DNA from: Symsagittifera roscoffensis
Lineage: Eukaryota; Xenacoelomorpha; Acoela; Convolutidae
Assembly (NCBI RefSeq): GCF_963678635.1
Contig: NC_087065.1
Location: 64,232,553-64,296,552 of the forward strand
DNA: 64,000 bases
Direction of reading: 5' to 3'
Shown here: one piece after another, positions 32,791 to 42,623 of the stretch
How positions within the stretch are numbered: position 1 is the first letter of the stretch
How the letters are laid out: every line of letters begins with the position of its first letter
Notes under the pieces: generated by a model
The model's input: only the letters and a program-made list of their open reading frames with translations
Told to the model about the DNA's origin: nothing
Database searches by the model: none
Position numbers and translations under genes: made by a program

Positions 32791-33128
32791 TGTTGAGGAC
32801 AGACGAGCTCAATGCCAGACTAGTGAAATACCAGACCAAACTCAAGGTCAGACTTGAGCAATAGAAACCTAATTGAAGGTCAACTGGTATAAAACTCAAT
32901 GCACTCAGACAAGGTCAACTGGTCTGCTGGTATTTGATAAACTAATTAATTATCTGGTAATTAATTAACTGGTACTATTTGATGCTCAGTTTGTCGTGTC
33001 ATTTTAAAAACACAATCTCAATTCATTCTTCAACAATCAGTATCTCTTCTCTCTCCTCAGTTGAAACCTCAGATAACTCTCAAACCTCTATCCCCTAGTC
33101 CTACTTGCTCTAACTCTGAATCTTAACA
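32791..33128 (+). repeat. 3' LTR of the copia element
   Basis: Identical by reading to the 5' LTR over 338 bases, followed by the CAACA target copy at 33129-33133. Confidence 0.95.
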
Positions 33129-33295
33129 CAACAGCAGTTCGCCGTGATGAGCTGTACAGCTCTTATGATGGTCCTATCCCCCGTGGATAAACGGTCCTAA
33201 TCTTAGATACTCGATTTTTTTTGTTCTTCATTTGAGATTATCGAATTTAGATGCAAACTAATAGTATAAAAAATATAATCTAAAAAATGTTTTAG

Positions 33296-33541
33296 GCGAA
33301 AGGAAATAAGATTGAAAGTGAATTGAAGCTTCCTCCTGTTGACACAATCAACCAATTGATGGATGATGTCAAACGACACCAGCGAGATGCAAAGCTGAAC
33401 AAAAGCAATAGATCAAATGTCACAAAAATCCGCCATACGAAAAACAAAACCAAGAAAGCGATACCAGAAGTGGAAAGGCTGGAAAGCATTATCTCTAATT
33501 TTCTCCAAAAGGAGGAAAGAAGAAACAGCAACGTCCATTGA
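33296..33541 (+). CDS. Probable last coding exon of the host gene
   Basis: After an AG acceptor at 33294-33295, an open frame in phase 0 runs about 81 codons to a stop at 33539-33541: AKGNKIESELKLPPVDTINQ..., ending NFLQKEERRN. It contains no ATG near its start, which fits an internal or terminal exon rather than a separate gene. It is Lys/Arg-rich with a possible helical end. It joins in frame to the exon at 26736. ATTAAA near 33603 could serve as a poly(A) signal. Confidence 0.5.
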   Translation, partial: AKGNKIESELKLPPVDTINQLMDDVKRHQRDAKLNKSNRSNVTKIRHTKNKTKKAIPEVERLESIISNFLQKEERRNSNVH

Positions 33542-34359
33542 AAGTGAAAACGAAAAAAAAGTTTTTTAAAAAATGCATTTTGAAACGTTAGGTTTACTGA
33601 TTATTAAATTTAACAACAAAAAAATTCATTTTTTTTCATTTTACAAAATTAGTCGAAGCCTCACAGTCAAAGCCTGACATAGCAGGAAACGGTTCACTCT
33701 CACGTCAACCATGCGTATGCTCCAAACCGAAATATATTTAAATGGACTGCAAAGTTTTTCTAGAACAGTTCTTAGCCGTTTGGCCAAAATACATAAGGTA
33801 AGATAATGACAAAGGGTAAAATTGTTGGAAAGAACTTGGCAACCAGGAGAGTTTTAGGCGAAAGTTTTAGGGATAGGAGTTTTAGGGATAGGACGATGGG
33901 CATTTTGCGGACGGTCTTTCCGTCAGGGATTCGACTCCCTGGCTAGGCAAAAAGGTCCTATTTTAAAGGCAACCCGGGTTGATCAAAAATGCTACTCAAA
34001 CAATTTTCATATAAAGAAAAATGTTAAGAATACACTTTTCATGCAATTCCACAAGTATAGAAAATTACATGAAAGGTCTATGAGTAGTGCTTTTTCATAT
34101 TTGGATATTGTATGACTAGCATTTTTCCATCAACGAAACTTGTTCGTTTTTTACATTTTAATTTCATAAATTTTTGTTGGTTCTGTTCATAACTGACCAC
34201 AAGTCACAAAAAACCATACGTAGAGTAACCACAGGTTTGACTGTTTTGAATTAAAAACGCATTGAAAATCGCCTGAAATGTCGTAATCCTGTCTTTCATA
34301 AATGTTATAACGAAATTCTCAAACTTTTAAATGTTTGCAAATATTTCAACGATCATTAT
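33542..34359. other. 3' flank of the host gene with a possible tRNA-like stretch
   Basis: No coding region is seen. At 33900-33960 GACGG/CCGTC and CAGGG/CCCTG stems enclose loops, the second including ATTCGACT like a tRNA T loop. It is not a complete tRNA. Just before it, 'gttttagggatagga' is repeated at about 33870 and 33881. Confidence 0.35.
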
Positions 34360-34750
34360 TGGAACCAGTTCTCAACTAGTTTTTATAAACCAGTTATAAT
34401 ATTGATAAAACTATCTCTAGAAAGATTAACTAACTAACCAATCATATTCCATCACTAACATTGACACGTATTTGTAAGTGCTGAAACTACTTTTAGTTTC
34501 AGCACTAGAACAATTTGAATAAATCTTAGACTACAGTTGTTCTCCTTCTGGATAAACTCCAAGAACTAACTCGTAAATACCAGTATACACTAGATCTATT
34601 GAGACTAGGAGATATAAGAGTAAGATTAAGATTGGTATTAGACTAAGAAGTTGCACGAATCTATCCAGCCGAAAATAAGATAGCGTGACGAATAGACGGT
34701 GTACCTTATCTGAAATTAGTCTATGAGTACAGTACCTGGTGCATAACTCA
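34360..34750 (+). repeat. Diverged solo LTR of the gypsy family
   Basis: It begins TGGAACC and ends AACTCA (391 bp) with neither primer site nor leader after it. It shares the block from TAGACTAAGAAGTTGCACGA to the end with the other LTRs but differs at many positions, so it is older or from a subfamily. The flanks TTAT and TTTT are not a convincing target duplication. Confidence 0.72.
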
Positions 34751-34913
34751 TTTTTTTTTTAAATTTGAATTTTCATTTTATCAGACATCAATCAAGGCGT
34801 AGATAAGCATGCCATACAAAAGGAATAGGAGTTTTATGCATTTTTGAAAAAAATTTTAGGCAAAAAGGAAAAAATCCAATATAAATATATCCAGGACTAC
34901 GTTATGCACGCAA

Positions 34914-36347
34914 AAACTTGAATTTTGCATCCAAAAAAAATTTTGAAAATAGTTTATTTGAGTACAAATCCGTTTTGCAGTTGAAAATGACGCAAGTAAA
35001 ATTTTGGTTCAATTTCAAAAAAATGCTTTAAAAAATTTTTGTTGTCGCAATCAAAAAAGCTAGTCATACAATTTCCATATATGGAAACTGTATGATGGGC
35101 GTTTTTTTTTGCAAAAAAATGTCTTTTTTTATTTGGTACGATACACCGAATTTTATGCCAAAACAAGAAAAAGTTCTTCGAAATATCGATGTCACAATTT
35201 TAGCAAAATGCATGAAATTTGTATAATTGGTAATTTTTCATAGACTCATGTTATGGAATTGTATGATTAGCATTTTCGGTCTATGGAGCTCAACCCAGGT
35301 ATGCTCCATTTTGGGGTGGCTGATTCTAAAGTTTTTCTTTTTGTTGATTCTTCTTAGTGATTTGGTAAACCTCATCGGAAAATTGATTTGATCGAATCAA
35401 TAAGCAGGGCGATAAAACTTTCGATTTTTTTGAACCTTTGTTCCCCCCCTCAAGAAAATTCTCTACCCGCCACTGGTCAAAAAGTCGATCAGGGTCTATT
35501 AGATAAGTCAACCATATTGAATTTTTTCAATAGTCTAGGCACCAAATTTCTGCTAATTAAATGAGATGTTTAGTCGTCTTTTGATTTATTTGAACACAAA
35601 CTTTTGATCATTGGCTTTTGATCATTCAAGTTGTCATTTTCAACTGCGACAACTTGAATTTTGCATCCAAAAAAAATTTTGAAAATAGTTTATTTGAGTA
35701 CAAATCCGTTTTGCAGTTGAAAATGACGCAAGTAAAATTTTGGTTCAATTTCAAAAAAATGCTTTAAAAAATTTTTGTTGTCGCAATCAAAAAAAGCTAG
35801 TCATACAATTTCCATATATGGAAACTGTATGATGGGCGTTTTTTTTTGCAAAAAAATGTCTTTTTTTATTTGGTACGATACACCGAATTTTATGCCAAAA
35901 CAAGAAAAAGTACTTCGAAATATCGATGTCACAATTTTAGCAAAATGCATGAAATTTGTATAATTGGTAATTTTTCATAGACTCATGTTATGGAATTGTA
36001 TGATTAGCATTTTCGGTCTATGGAGCTCAACCCAGGTATGCTCCATTTTGGGGTGGCTGATTCTAAAGTTTTTCTTTTTGTTGATTCTTCTTAGTGATTT
36101 GGTAAACCTCATCGGAAAATTGATTTGATCGAATCAATAAGCAGGGCGATAAAACTTTCGATTTTTTTGAACCTTTGTTCCCCCCCTCAAGAAAATTCTC
36201 TACCCGCCACTGGTCAAAAAGTCGATCAGGGTCTATTAGATAAGTCAACCATATTGAATTTTTTCAATAGTCTAGGCACCAAATTTCTGCTAATTAAATG
36301 AGATGTTTAGTCGTCTTTTGATTTATTTGAACACAAACTTTTGATCA
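34914..36347. repeat. Near-identical tandem duplication (about 700-bp units)
   Basis: 34914-35612 and 35650-36347 are almost identical (offset about 736) and are separated by about 37 bases. Differences seen are a single A insertion near 35790 and one T/A change. The unit includes a run 'tttccatatatggaaactgtatgat' with an inverted repeat and a right-end motif similar to the MITE-like insert at 20452-20668. No coding capacity is supported. The duplication must be recent. Confidence 0.85.
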
Positions 36348-37231
36348 TAAGAAGAACAAACATAGAAAATTTTCAAAGTATTTGAAAAAAACTCGCGGTA
36401 GGTGAATAATAGTTCATGTAAGTACGTCATTGATCAAAAAACAATGTGCACTCATTTTGATGTGTGCACTTAAAAAGAGTTTCTATCATCAAAAAATAGG
36501 TGAAAGTATTGCTGAAATAGGAAAACAAGGAAATGATTCAAAACTACAAATATATTTATTGATTTTGAATCATTTTAGCCTACTCGGTGACTATGAGAAA
36601 CTTAAATTGTTAACAAGTCAAAGGAACGTCGACGAGATTCAAAAAAATTGAGCAAAGTCGAGCAGGGTCATCAACGAACACCAGTTGGCCCACAGAGTCG
36701 AAGCGGACAATGCTCATCTCACAAAGTCGTTAACAAATATTCGCCAGGATTAACAGAAAGTTGGCCAAAGGTGAAAAAGGTTGACAACGGATATAAATTG
36801 ACCCGCAAAATCGACAACGAGCGTTGATCGACGTACAATTTCAAAAATTAATCTCGGGTTAATCAAAAATGATAACGGTCCTTATCAATGTCGTAATTTT
36901 TTGAGAACCTTGTTTTGCTAAATCTAGTTTTTACGATCATTCAAGTGAAACTTGAAATTGCATCAAAATGTTTTAGTGCTAAATCGGATTTCAAATAATA
37001 AGACAAAAACTCGGTGTTGTATTTGTAATGTAATATTTTAACTTATATCCAAAAACTGCGATAATTCACTAGACATGAAAATTGATTTTCCGAGCTCTAT
37101 TGCAGAGGACTTAAGGGACACTGTTTTGGCCAATTGGCTAACTTTTCTGCGCCACATGCAAATTATTGAAAAAAAAACAGTAAAAAAAGGCGTTTTTAAG
37201 CACATTTTCGAAAAATTTTGATGAAAAAATT
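36348..37231. other. Spacer with one small unsupported frame
   Basis: A 73-codon frame at 36430-36651 (MIKKQCALILMCALKK...) has no recognisable domain and no conserved partner here. The remainder is AT-rich and unassigned. Confidence 0.3.
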
Positions 37232-40200
37232 GAGATTTTTCGGGGCGCGCTTCACCCTCAAAATTCTTAATTTTAAGCACCAAAGGCGCCTTTACAATTG
37301 TTTTTGGGTTCTTCAACCAAAAATACGGATATCCCAAAACAGTACAAAGGGTGACCCATAAACAATATACCACAAATTTTCATAGTAACGAGGGAATATC
37401 ATATTAAAGCCCTTTCGTTTTGATTCGAACGTGATTAAAAAAGTTTTACAAAAATTGTCGAGAAAAACATTCAAGCAATTTTTGATTTTTCCGAGCGGTT
37501 AAAGCAAGCGAGCAGGTTTTTCATAAAAAGGTAAGTCACGAACTTTAGCAAAAACACAAAAAACATTTTCTGCGAAAATATAAGGAAAAAGTTGTTTTTT
37601 GGACTTTTTTTGTAGTCAGTTTCGATAAAAAACAGTAATGCGATTTACTGTCAAAAAAATCTAATTTCAAGATTTCTTTAGAATTTTGCATCAAACAACT
37701 CGCAAAAACAACTTTAAATTAAAAAGAAAAGAAAAAAATTTCAGAGTATTCACATAAAGATTATGATCGGAGCGTTCTGTGTCACTTGTACAGCAACCGA
37801 CTATCGCTTGTTTTTGTTTTTTTTTTCACCCAAGCAGGACACAAAAAATCAACTTAGCAGATCATTTTAATCATTTCAGTCGTGATTCCAATGACATTAG
37901 AAATTTTTGGAAAAATAATCTCAGAGTCGAAAAAAAAACGTTTGAAATTTTGGACTTTGCTGTCTCCAAAATACAGTGAGAGAGTAGTTTCAATTTGATT
38001 TTCAACCAGAGAAATGTATCAGAACTAATCAGCCGAATGAAAAATTAAATTAGCGCCATATCAGTCGTGATTCGAATAAAGTTTAAAATTTTTCCAAAAA
38101 CATTGTCCGTGTAGCAAGAAAAAATCAGCTTAAAATTTTTGAATTTTAGTATAATTTCGAGCCAGTAAAATAAATGAGCAGACTTATTGTTAAGGAATGA
38201 GTAATGAAATTCAGATTTCTTTCCAGTGAAACTACTGTTAGAAACTTTAGTGCCATTTTTGAACTATAAAACTTTTTGAACTATATATCAATTTTCTCTA
38301 GTCATTTTCGACAAACCTGTTTCCCGATCTAGGTATTTTAGTGTCGAACGTTGTTGAATATTTCTAAAACTTAAGTTTTCTTCAAATACTTCCACCACAC
38401 TACGCACATAAAGAACAACACAAATTTGAACTATATATCAATTTTCTGGCGATCAGTCGGTTCATTTTAATGTCTTATTTTTAATTTCGCTTTTAATCGC
38501 CAACATGTTTGACCTCGAAACTTTCCAAAATTTGAACGACGAAATGAAATACGAGCTGTATAAAGAATTGATCGAAAATGTTACTTATTTTAAACGAATT
38601 ATCGAAAACTTAACTGTATCAACGAAAGATGAAGAAAAAGGAAACAAATTTATTGATCGAGAAAATTTTAAAAACACGGGCAATTCGAAAATTGCAGTAA
38701 GCAAATTTGAAAATGAATGGAGCAAGATTGAAACTCGGAGCAGAAATCAGAACAAACGAAGCGAAAATAACCATGAAAGCAAGAATAACCAAGAAATCAA
38801 AATACAAGCAACCAATATTCAAGAAGAAAAATTCGACCAACAACGAAAACATTTATTTTTACCACGAGAAGGAGAATATTCTTCCGAGCCCCAAAAAGAG
38901 ATTTTTCGGGGCGCGCTTCACCCTCAAAATTCTTAATTTTAAGCACCAAAGGCGACTTTACAATTGTTTTTGGGTTCGTCAACCAAAAATACGGATATCC
39001 CAAAACAGTACAAAGGGTGACCCATAAACAATATACCACAAATTTTCATAGTAACGAAAGAATATCATATTAAAGCCCTTTCGTTTTGATTCGAACGTGA
39101 TTAAAAAAGTTTTACAAAAATTGTCGAGAAAAACATTCAAGCTATTTTTGATTTTTACGAGCGGTTAAAGCAAGCGAGCAGGTTTTTCATAAAAAGGTAA
39201 GTCACGAACTTTAGCAAAAACACAAAAAACATTTTCTGCGAAAAAATAAGGAAAAAGTTGTTTTTTGGACTTTTTTTGTAGTCAGTTTCGATAAAAAACA
39301 GTAATGCAATTTCTTGTCAAAAAAATCTAATTTCAAGATTTCTTTAGAATTTTGCATCAAACAACTCGCAAAAACAACTTTAAATTAAAAAGAAAAGAAA
39401 AAAATTTCAGAGTATTCACATAAAGATAATGTTCGGAGCGTTCTGTGTCACTTGTACAGCAACCGACTATCGCTGTTTTTTGTTTTTTTTTTCACCTAAG
39501 CAGGACACAAAAAATCAACTTAGCAGATCATTTTAATCATTTCAGTCGTGATTCCAATGACATTAGAAATTTTTGGAAAGATAATCTCAGAGTCGAAAAA
39601 AAACGTTTGAAATTTTGGACTTTGCTGTCTCCAAAATACAGTGAGAGAGTAGTTTCAATTTGATTTTCAACCAGAGAAATGTATCAGAAGTAATCAGCCG
39701 AATGAATTGAATGAATTATTAAATTAGCGCCATATTAGTCGTGATTCGAAAAAAGTTTAAAATTTTTCCAAAAACATTGTCCGAGTAGCAAGAAAAAATC
39801 AGCTTAAAATTTTTGAATTTTAGAATAATTTCGAGCCAGTAAAATAAATGAGCAGACTTATTGTTAAGGAATGAGTAATGAAATTCTTATTTCTTTCCAG
39901 TGAAACTATTGTTTGAAACTTTAGTGCCATTTTTGAACTATAAAACTTTTTGAACTATATATCAATTTTCTCTAGTCTTTTTCGACAAACCTGTTTCCCG
40001 ATCTAGGTATTTTAGTGTCGAACGTTGTTGAATATTTCTAAAACTTAAGTTTTCTTCAATTACTTCCACCACACTACGCACATAAAGAACAACACAAATT
40101 TGAACTATATATCAATTTTCTGGCGATCAGTCGGTTCATTTTAATGTCTTATTTTTAATTTCGCTTTTAATCGCCAACATGTTTGACCTCGAAACTTTCC

Positions 40201-40556
40201 AAAATTTGAACAACGAAATGAAATACGAGCTGTATAAAGAATTGATCAAAAATGTTACTTATTTTAAACGAATTATCGAAAACTTAACTGTATCAACGAA
40301 AGATGAAGAAAAAGGAAACAAATTTATTGATCGAGAACATTTTAAAAACACGGGCAATTCGAAAATTGCAGTAAGCAAATTTGAAAATGAATGGAGCAAG
40401 ATTGAAACTCGGAGCAGAAATCAGAACAAACGAAGCGAAAATAACCAAGAAAGCAAGAATAACCAAGAAATCAAAATACAAGCAACCAATATTCAAGAAG
40501 AAAAATTCGACCAACAACGAAAACATTTATTTTTACCACGAGGAGGAAAATATTCT
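37232..40556 (+). repeat. Tandem duplication of the LINE 5' region (two units, about 1.67 kb)
   Basis: 37232-38885 and 38898-40556 are near-identical and in direct order. Each begins GAGATTTTTCGGGG and contains an untranslated region and the first 125 or so codons of LINE ORF1 (ATG at 38505 and 40179). The first unit stops inside ORF1 and the second continues into the full element. A few indels change the offset from 1666 to 1674. This resembles tandem promoter monomers of some LINEs, or a local duplication. Confidence 0.88.
38505..38936 (+). pseudogene. LINE ORF1 N-terminal fragment in the first 5' unit
   Basis: This 143-codon frame (MFDLETFQNLNDEMKYELYKEL...) is almost the same as residues 1-125 of ORF1 at 40179. 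It then runs into the start of the next 5' unit and stops. It has no esterase domain. The region is highly charged, with a likely coiled coil. Confidence 0.75.
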
Positions 40557-41115
40557 GGCCTATTACTGGGAGACTCAATTGTTAACAGAATCAATGGGGA
40601 ACAAATATCGGAAAATGTGTTGGCGAGAGGATTTAGTGGGCACAAAATTTCTGCATTGCTGGAACGCGTGAGAAACAGTAAATCGCAACATTCTAAATAT
40701 GTAACTACGCTAATTGGAATAAATGACTGCCTCTCAAATGATTTCGACGCGAAGGAAGCCGTGAGTAGCTTAGAAAAACTAATTTATCTCGTATATCATA
40801 AATTCTCCCCAGAAACAATTTCACTATGTACTGTAACTCCCTTAGGCGCTTTTAGAAAAAGATTTTAATCCAAATGTACAGAAGCTAAACAAGCAAATTC
40901 TTAATTTAGTACGGAATGTAAAGGACTTGGACGGAGTAAAATTGGACATTTCAGACATAAACAAAAATTTTAGTCAAAATACCGATGCGCTTAGCTCGGA
41001 TGGTTTGCATCCTTCTGATGGGGGTTCGAAATTTTGGTGCAAAGTTTTAGAGATTCTTTTAGAGGTTCTGATATTAATGCAAACACATGTGAGATTACAA
41101 CCCGCCCCAGAATGA
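40179..41115 (+). pseudogene. CR1-like LINE ORF1 with SGNH/GDSL esterase domain (one frameshift)
   Basis: The frame starts ATG at 40179. An N-terminal charged coiled-coil-like part (residues 1-125) is followed by an SGNH hydrolase pattern: LLLGDSIVNRI with the nucleophile serine (GDS at 40569-40577), then LIGINDCLSND (block III, 40716-40727). After a one-base frameshift near 40865 the DGLHPS motif (40999-41010) supplies the Asp/His pair. CR1-clade elements are known to have esterase-type ORF1 proteins. These associate with element RNA, and their substrate in transposition is unclear. The frameshift disables this copy. Confidence 0.82.
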
Positions 41116-41467
41116 AGCAAACCCAGCAATCATCAAATTTAGATCCAAAAACGACAGAAATGATACAATTTTTCCAAAACGGTGCAAAATTCTTTAGGAA
41201 ATACTAGTTTCGCATTTTTTCTTGGTGCAAACTTTGGCGATTATTTAATTTATTTAATTTATTATGCTGAATATTAAATTCTGGTTGTTTTGTGCAATTT
41301 TTCCAATTTCCAAGGCTCAGATGGAAAATATAGAAAAAACCATTGTTTACTGGGGCTATCTAAGCTGCCATCAAAAGATATTATCATCGAAATGTGGGAT
41401 AAATGAGCGGAGAGCTACCACACTGACTCATCTTTTCCTTTCTGCGTTGTTACTGACCCAAAGTGGG

Positions 41468-41491
41468 AATGTTGAAAAAAACCCTGGTCCT
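41468..41491 (+). other. 2A-like motif in LINE ORF2
   Basis: Codons read N-V-E-K-N-P-G-P at residues 69-76, preceded by a hydrophobic HLFLSALLLTQSG. The 2A consensus is D-V/I-E-x-N-P-G-P, so only the first residue differs (N for D). 2A causes ribosome skipping before the final proline. 2A-like sequences ahead of the endonuclease are known in some CR1 elements of marine invertebrates. Activity with N at the first position is uncertain. Confidence 0.68.
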
Positions 41492-42623
41492 ATTGAAACC
41501 ATTGAAACAGTCTACGGCATCTGCTCAAAAAATTGTGCAAATCTTAAATTTGTTCATTTGAATTTTCAAAGTATTATAAGAAAACGGATGCAATTGAAAA
41601 AATTTCTCGATGATATGGGCAAAAATAAAATTATAGGAATTTCCGAAACGTGGCTTAAAAAAGAAGACAGTGTCAATTTATGGAATCTCCACCCTAGAAC
41701 GCATGCGATGTTCAGATATGATAGGCAATCAGCGGTAAAAAAAGAAAGGCGGTGGCGTTTTGTTATATATACCAGTCAAATTGGCTCCGAAATTGAGGCC
41801 TGATTTAATTTTATTTGATAAGGAAAAATATGAGTCAGTGTGGGTTGAGTGCAAATCTACATTTAACATTTCCAGTAAAGAAAAAATGTTAGTTAATTTG
41901 TGTTATAATCCAAGCAGATCAAACTTTATTGATTTTTTGGAACAATTAACGCTTAACATAGATAATGCATTTTCAGTTTCTAATAAAAATACGCTTCTGG
42001 GTGATTAAAACATAAATTATCTGGATAGCAAAGAAAAAGAAAATTGAGATTCTATAATTATTCCATATGGATTGAAGGTTTTTTGTCCAAACGATGAGAC
42101 CAGAATTAGTTCCTCAACTAAAACTCATATCGACTACATTATCAGTGACTATGAAACAAACGGCATTGAATTTTGTTTTGATACACCTTATAAAACCGAC
42201 CATTTTGCTTCATTTATTTTGACCGGACATGAAATGCGGCAAAAGTTTACCGAGGATAATTTCGACTCTCAATAAGAAAAATTATCAGAAAAATGAATTT
42301 TGCAATACACTCCTTGCTCTTCCTTTGTATCTCTCATATCAATGTACAGACGCACAAAACATGTTCTCGACGATGATTTATTTAATTTCTAGTGCTCTTC
42401 AGCAACATGCTCCTATCGAAAAAAAATTTGTTCGTAATTTTAAACCAAAAAATGTATTGAAAACGGAATGGTTCGATTCAGAATGTCAGCAATTGTTGAA
42501 TAAGAAACAGAATTCACTCAAATCATATCGCAATCAAAGCTCAAGCGATAATTGGTCAAAGTACCAGTTTTTACGTACTTTGAGCCAATTGATTAGAAGT
42601 AAACAACTCGATCACTCAAAAAA

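Larger units (their letters stand above)
28184..33128 (+). mobile_element. Young Ty1/copia retrotransposon, complete with LTRs
   Basis: The 4945-bp element has identical 338-bp LTRs (28184-28521, 32791-33128), a 5-bp target duplication CAACA (28179-28183, 33129-33133), a primer site, and gag-protease-integrase-RT-RNase H in copia order. Its coding part is close to half G+C, clearly richer than the flanks, with different codon use. Only one obvious lesion is seen, a 73-bp tandem duplication at 31008-31153 that shifts the frame. Identical LTRs mean very recent insertion. Confidence 0.96.
27801..33295 (+). other. Intron of the host gene, enlarged by the copia insertion
   Basis: If the donor at 27801 is used, the intron is 5495 bases, of which 4950 are copia plus one target copy. 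The ancestral intron would be about 545 bases. The acceptor is TTTTAG at 33290-33295. The intron also holds a tRNA-like segment at 28018-28092. Confidence 0.5.

Noticed and set aside
33900-33960. tRNA gene candidate
   Set aside because: A T-arm-like hairpin is present, but acceptor and anticodon arms do not fit a tRNA.
37038-37373. Minus-strand frame repeated at 38797-39039
   Set aside because: It lies in the duplicated LINE 5' region and is antisense to it. No independent support exists.
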